This document shows positions 52,757 through 54,331 of a DNA stretch of 54,331 nucleotides, one piece after another. Origin of the DNA: Nitrosomonadales bacterium (GTDB lineage Bacteria; Pseudomonadota; Gammaproteobacteria; Burkholderiales; Gallionellaceae); contig JANXWX010000117.1 in the NCBI GenBank assembly GCA_025350915.1, positions 1-54,331 on the forward strand. Reading direction: 5' to 3'. Numbering within the stretch: position 1 is the stretch's first letter; every line of letters begins with the position of its first letter. The notes below the pieces were generated by a model. It made no database searches and was not told the origin of the DNA. It worked only from the letters and a program-made list of their open reading frames with translations. Position numbers and translations under genes: made by a program.

Positions 52757-53178
52757 TGTTCAACCCAAGCCGGGACGATGCCCGCAATTTTCTTTACGAC
52801 AGCTGGCGCAAACATCGTGATGCTGCAGTGCTAACACCACTGGAAGATATGGTGGCACAGCTGATCATCAAACATCCCGAGTACCATGAACTGCTGAGCA
52901 ATCCTGACCAATTCAAGTCCAAGGACTATGCACCTAAAAATGGCGAACCCAATCCCTTTCTGCACCTGATGATGCACCTGACCATGCAGGAACAGATATC
53001 CATCGACCAGCCACCCGGCATCCGTGCGCACTTCCAGCGACTCACTGCACAATACCGGAATGAACACGATGCATTGCACAAGATGATGGAGTGTCTGAAT
53101 GAAATGCTGTGGCAGGCGCAGCGTAATGGTACCGGGCCGGATGTTGGTATTTACTTCACTTGTCTGGAAAAAATTTAA
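52756..53178 (+). CDS. DUF1841 family protein
   Basis: A 140-aa protein of DUF1841, known mainly from beta- and gammaproteobacteria: MFNPSRDDARNFLYDSWRKH, VAQLIIKHPEYHELL, FLHLMMHLTMQEQISIDQPP and GIRAHFQRLTAQY. The ATG at 52756 shares bases with the nth stop (TGATG) and follows AAGGAA. It has conserved His residues but no known activity. Confidence 0.88.
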   Translation: MFNPSRDDARNFLYDSWRKHRDAAVLTPLEDMVAQLIIKHPEYHELLSNPDQFKSKDYAPKNGEPNPFLHLMMHLTMQEQISIDQPPGIRAHFQRLTAQYRNEHDALHKMMECLNEMLWQAQRNGTGPDVGIYFTCLEKI

Positions 53179-53186
53179 GGAACAAT

Positions 53187-53726
53187 ATGGCAAACAGACT
53201 CAGCAAAATCGTCACACGCACCGGCGATAAAGGCACCACCGGTCTCGCCGACGGCAGCCGTGTTAACAAAGATAGTGCGCGCATACATTGCCTCGGCAGC
53301 GTTGACGAACTGAACAGTCATCTTGGTTTGCTACTATGCGAATCGCTAACGACTGGGGTGCACGAACTCGTGCTGGAAATACAAAACGACCTGTTCGACC
53401 TCGGTGGAACCTTGGCCTATCCTGCCGCCCCCTTCTCCGATGAAAAACTCGCGAAGCTGGATGCGGCCATCGCGAAATACAATGAAGACCTGCCACCGCT
53501 AAAAGAGTTTATCCTGCCAGGTGGGACACGCGCTGCCTCCCAATGCCACGTCGCCCGTACCGTCGCACGCCGCGCCGAACGCGACCTTGTACAACTGATG
53601 CATAGCGAAGAAGCACCCGCTAATTGCCTGCCTTACCTGAATCGTTTGTCGGATTTATTGTTCGTGCTGAGCCGCGTACTCAATCGTGGTGCGGGTCAAG
53701 CAGAAACTTTATGGAAAAGAACGTGA
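53187..53726 (+). CDS. cob(I)alamin adenosyltransferase, PduO type
   Basis: A 179-aa enzyme that makes adenosylcobalamin from ATP and cob(I)alamin. The ATP-binding N-terminal loop TRTGDKGTTGLADGSRVNKD, the helix ARIHCLGSVDELNSHLGLLL, and the later RRAERDLVQL and YLNRLSDLLFVLSRVLNRG are all present. I use ATG 53187 with AAGGA upstream. The start of the next ORF overlaps its end by 16 nt. Confidence 0.94.
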   Translation: MANRLSKIVTRTGDKGTTGLADGSRVNKDSARIHCLGSVDELNSHLGLLLCESLTTGVHELVLEIQNDLFDLGGTLAYPAAPFSDEKLAKLDAAIAKYNEDLPPLKEFILPGGTRAASQCHVARTVARRAERDLVQLMHSEEAPANCLPYLNRLSDLLFVLSRVLNRGAGQAETLWKRT

Positions 53727-54236
53727 CAGAATACGGCTACGCATTTAGTCACCTGCTACAGCAAGAAATCAATTCATTTACCAAGCCAGACATGCCCAAC
53801 CTGCACAATAAAATTTCGCTGCAGCTCACCGATGAAACTGCACATACGCATTGCCTGTATATTTTTCAGCAGGCACGCAACACCAGCCAGGCACTGGTTA
53901 CTGCTTTGCAGTGCCACAAACTGCGCCACTATCACCCAAATACACATCAATAGTTCACACAACTCCTTCTGGCAAGCCTCACAAACGGCTATGCAAGAAC
54001 TGGACGAGAAGGAAATAACACGAGTCAGCCAGTGGGCAACTATCTGGCACAACAATACAAAATCCAGCGGCTACCCGGATGCACTGAATTTTCAAAAGAC
54101 CGGAGTATCAATACAATTTGTCGCCAAGTTCCAGGAATACTTACACGGTCTAGAGAACGGCCCCCGCCAGAAGATACATTCATTTACATCACTACCAGTT
54201 AAAAATCGTGACAAATCTACCATTGTCAATTATTGA
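53711..54236 (+). pseudogene. unknown gene, possibly frameshifted
   Basis: An 80-codon ORF (53711-53953; MEKNVTEYGYAFSHLLQQEI, LQLTDETAHTHCLYIFQQAR) stops at 53953. From about 53945 another frame continues with protein-like sequence (SFWQASQTAMQELDEKEITR, VSQWATIWHNNTKSSGYPDA) to a stop at 54234-54236. One frameshift near 53940-53950 would join them into a protein of about 174 residues, helical and somewhat phasin-like in feel. Alternatively there are two small genes, the second from ATG 53991. I cannot assign a family. After 54236 nothing is recognised. Confidence 0.45.
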
Positions 54237-54331
54237 ATTGGGATAGTACAATCGGGTAGGTCTGACCAATAGAAGGCATTCCTTAATACAGCTTGCAAGC
54301 AAAAAAGTGATTTTACCCCTTGCCAGCCGGC

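Overview
The window looks like a stretch of chromosome from a betaproteobacterium, most likely of the Nitrosomonadales/Gallionellaceae type. The reasons are the glyA-nrdR-ribD-ribE-ribBA-ribH-nusB-thiL-pgpA order, an rnfABCDGE-nth cluster, the pmbA/darP(yjgA) divergent pair, the aat-bpt pair, a DUF1841 gene, and moderate GC. The genus is inferred from gene content only. I see no rRNA, tRNA, CRISPR array, replication origin, transposase or integrase gene.

Layout. 1-291: 3' end of lpxH. 452-7598 (minus): a TerC-family manganese exporter with a small overlapping upstream ORF, an unusual P-II-like protein, and a complete heavy-metal efflux system (RND pump, adaptor, outer-membrane channel), divergent from an NhaR-type LysR regulator (7829-8734). 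8801-21718 (minus): riboflavin/thiamine/phospholipid/glycine genes. This cluster is split between ribE and ribBA by an accessory island (about 13095-18249) holding a large PHP-plus-ABC-ATPase protein of the TrlF type (probable defence), a RelE/HigA-type toxin-antitoxin pair, a truncated KilA-N gene, and decayed pieces of at least two other genes. 21826-27876 (minus): a DEDDy exonuclease, PBP1b with a translationally coupled TPR lipoprotein, a conserved hypothetical and pmbA. 27951-33454: darP, an esterase, a PilZ-domain protein (opposite strand), aat-bpt and pyrD. 33620-34312: a broken beta-propeller gene.

34412-46319 (minus) is the most interesting block. Four exported proteins (an Ig/CRD-like lipoprotein; an 853-aa lipoprotein combining CRD-like, CsgG/TolB-N-like, PEGA and TPR regions; a PD40 propeller; a TPR protein) run with short gaps into a complete Dpp/Opp-type peptide ABC importer and a DUF3820 gene. 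It reads as one long operon and may be an undescribed envelope-linked peptide uptake or sensing system.

46396-54331: a DUF4149 membrane protein (minus), then rnfABCDGE, nth, DUF1841, a PduO-type cobalamin adenosyltransferase, and a possibly frameshifted unknown gene (plus). Several repeat elements sit between genes: a MITE-like element between nusB and thiL, two members of a CCCTC/GAGGG hairpin family, and degenerate copies of a GTTCGCCCTGAG...TCGAAGGG repeat.
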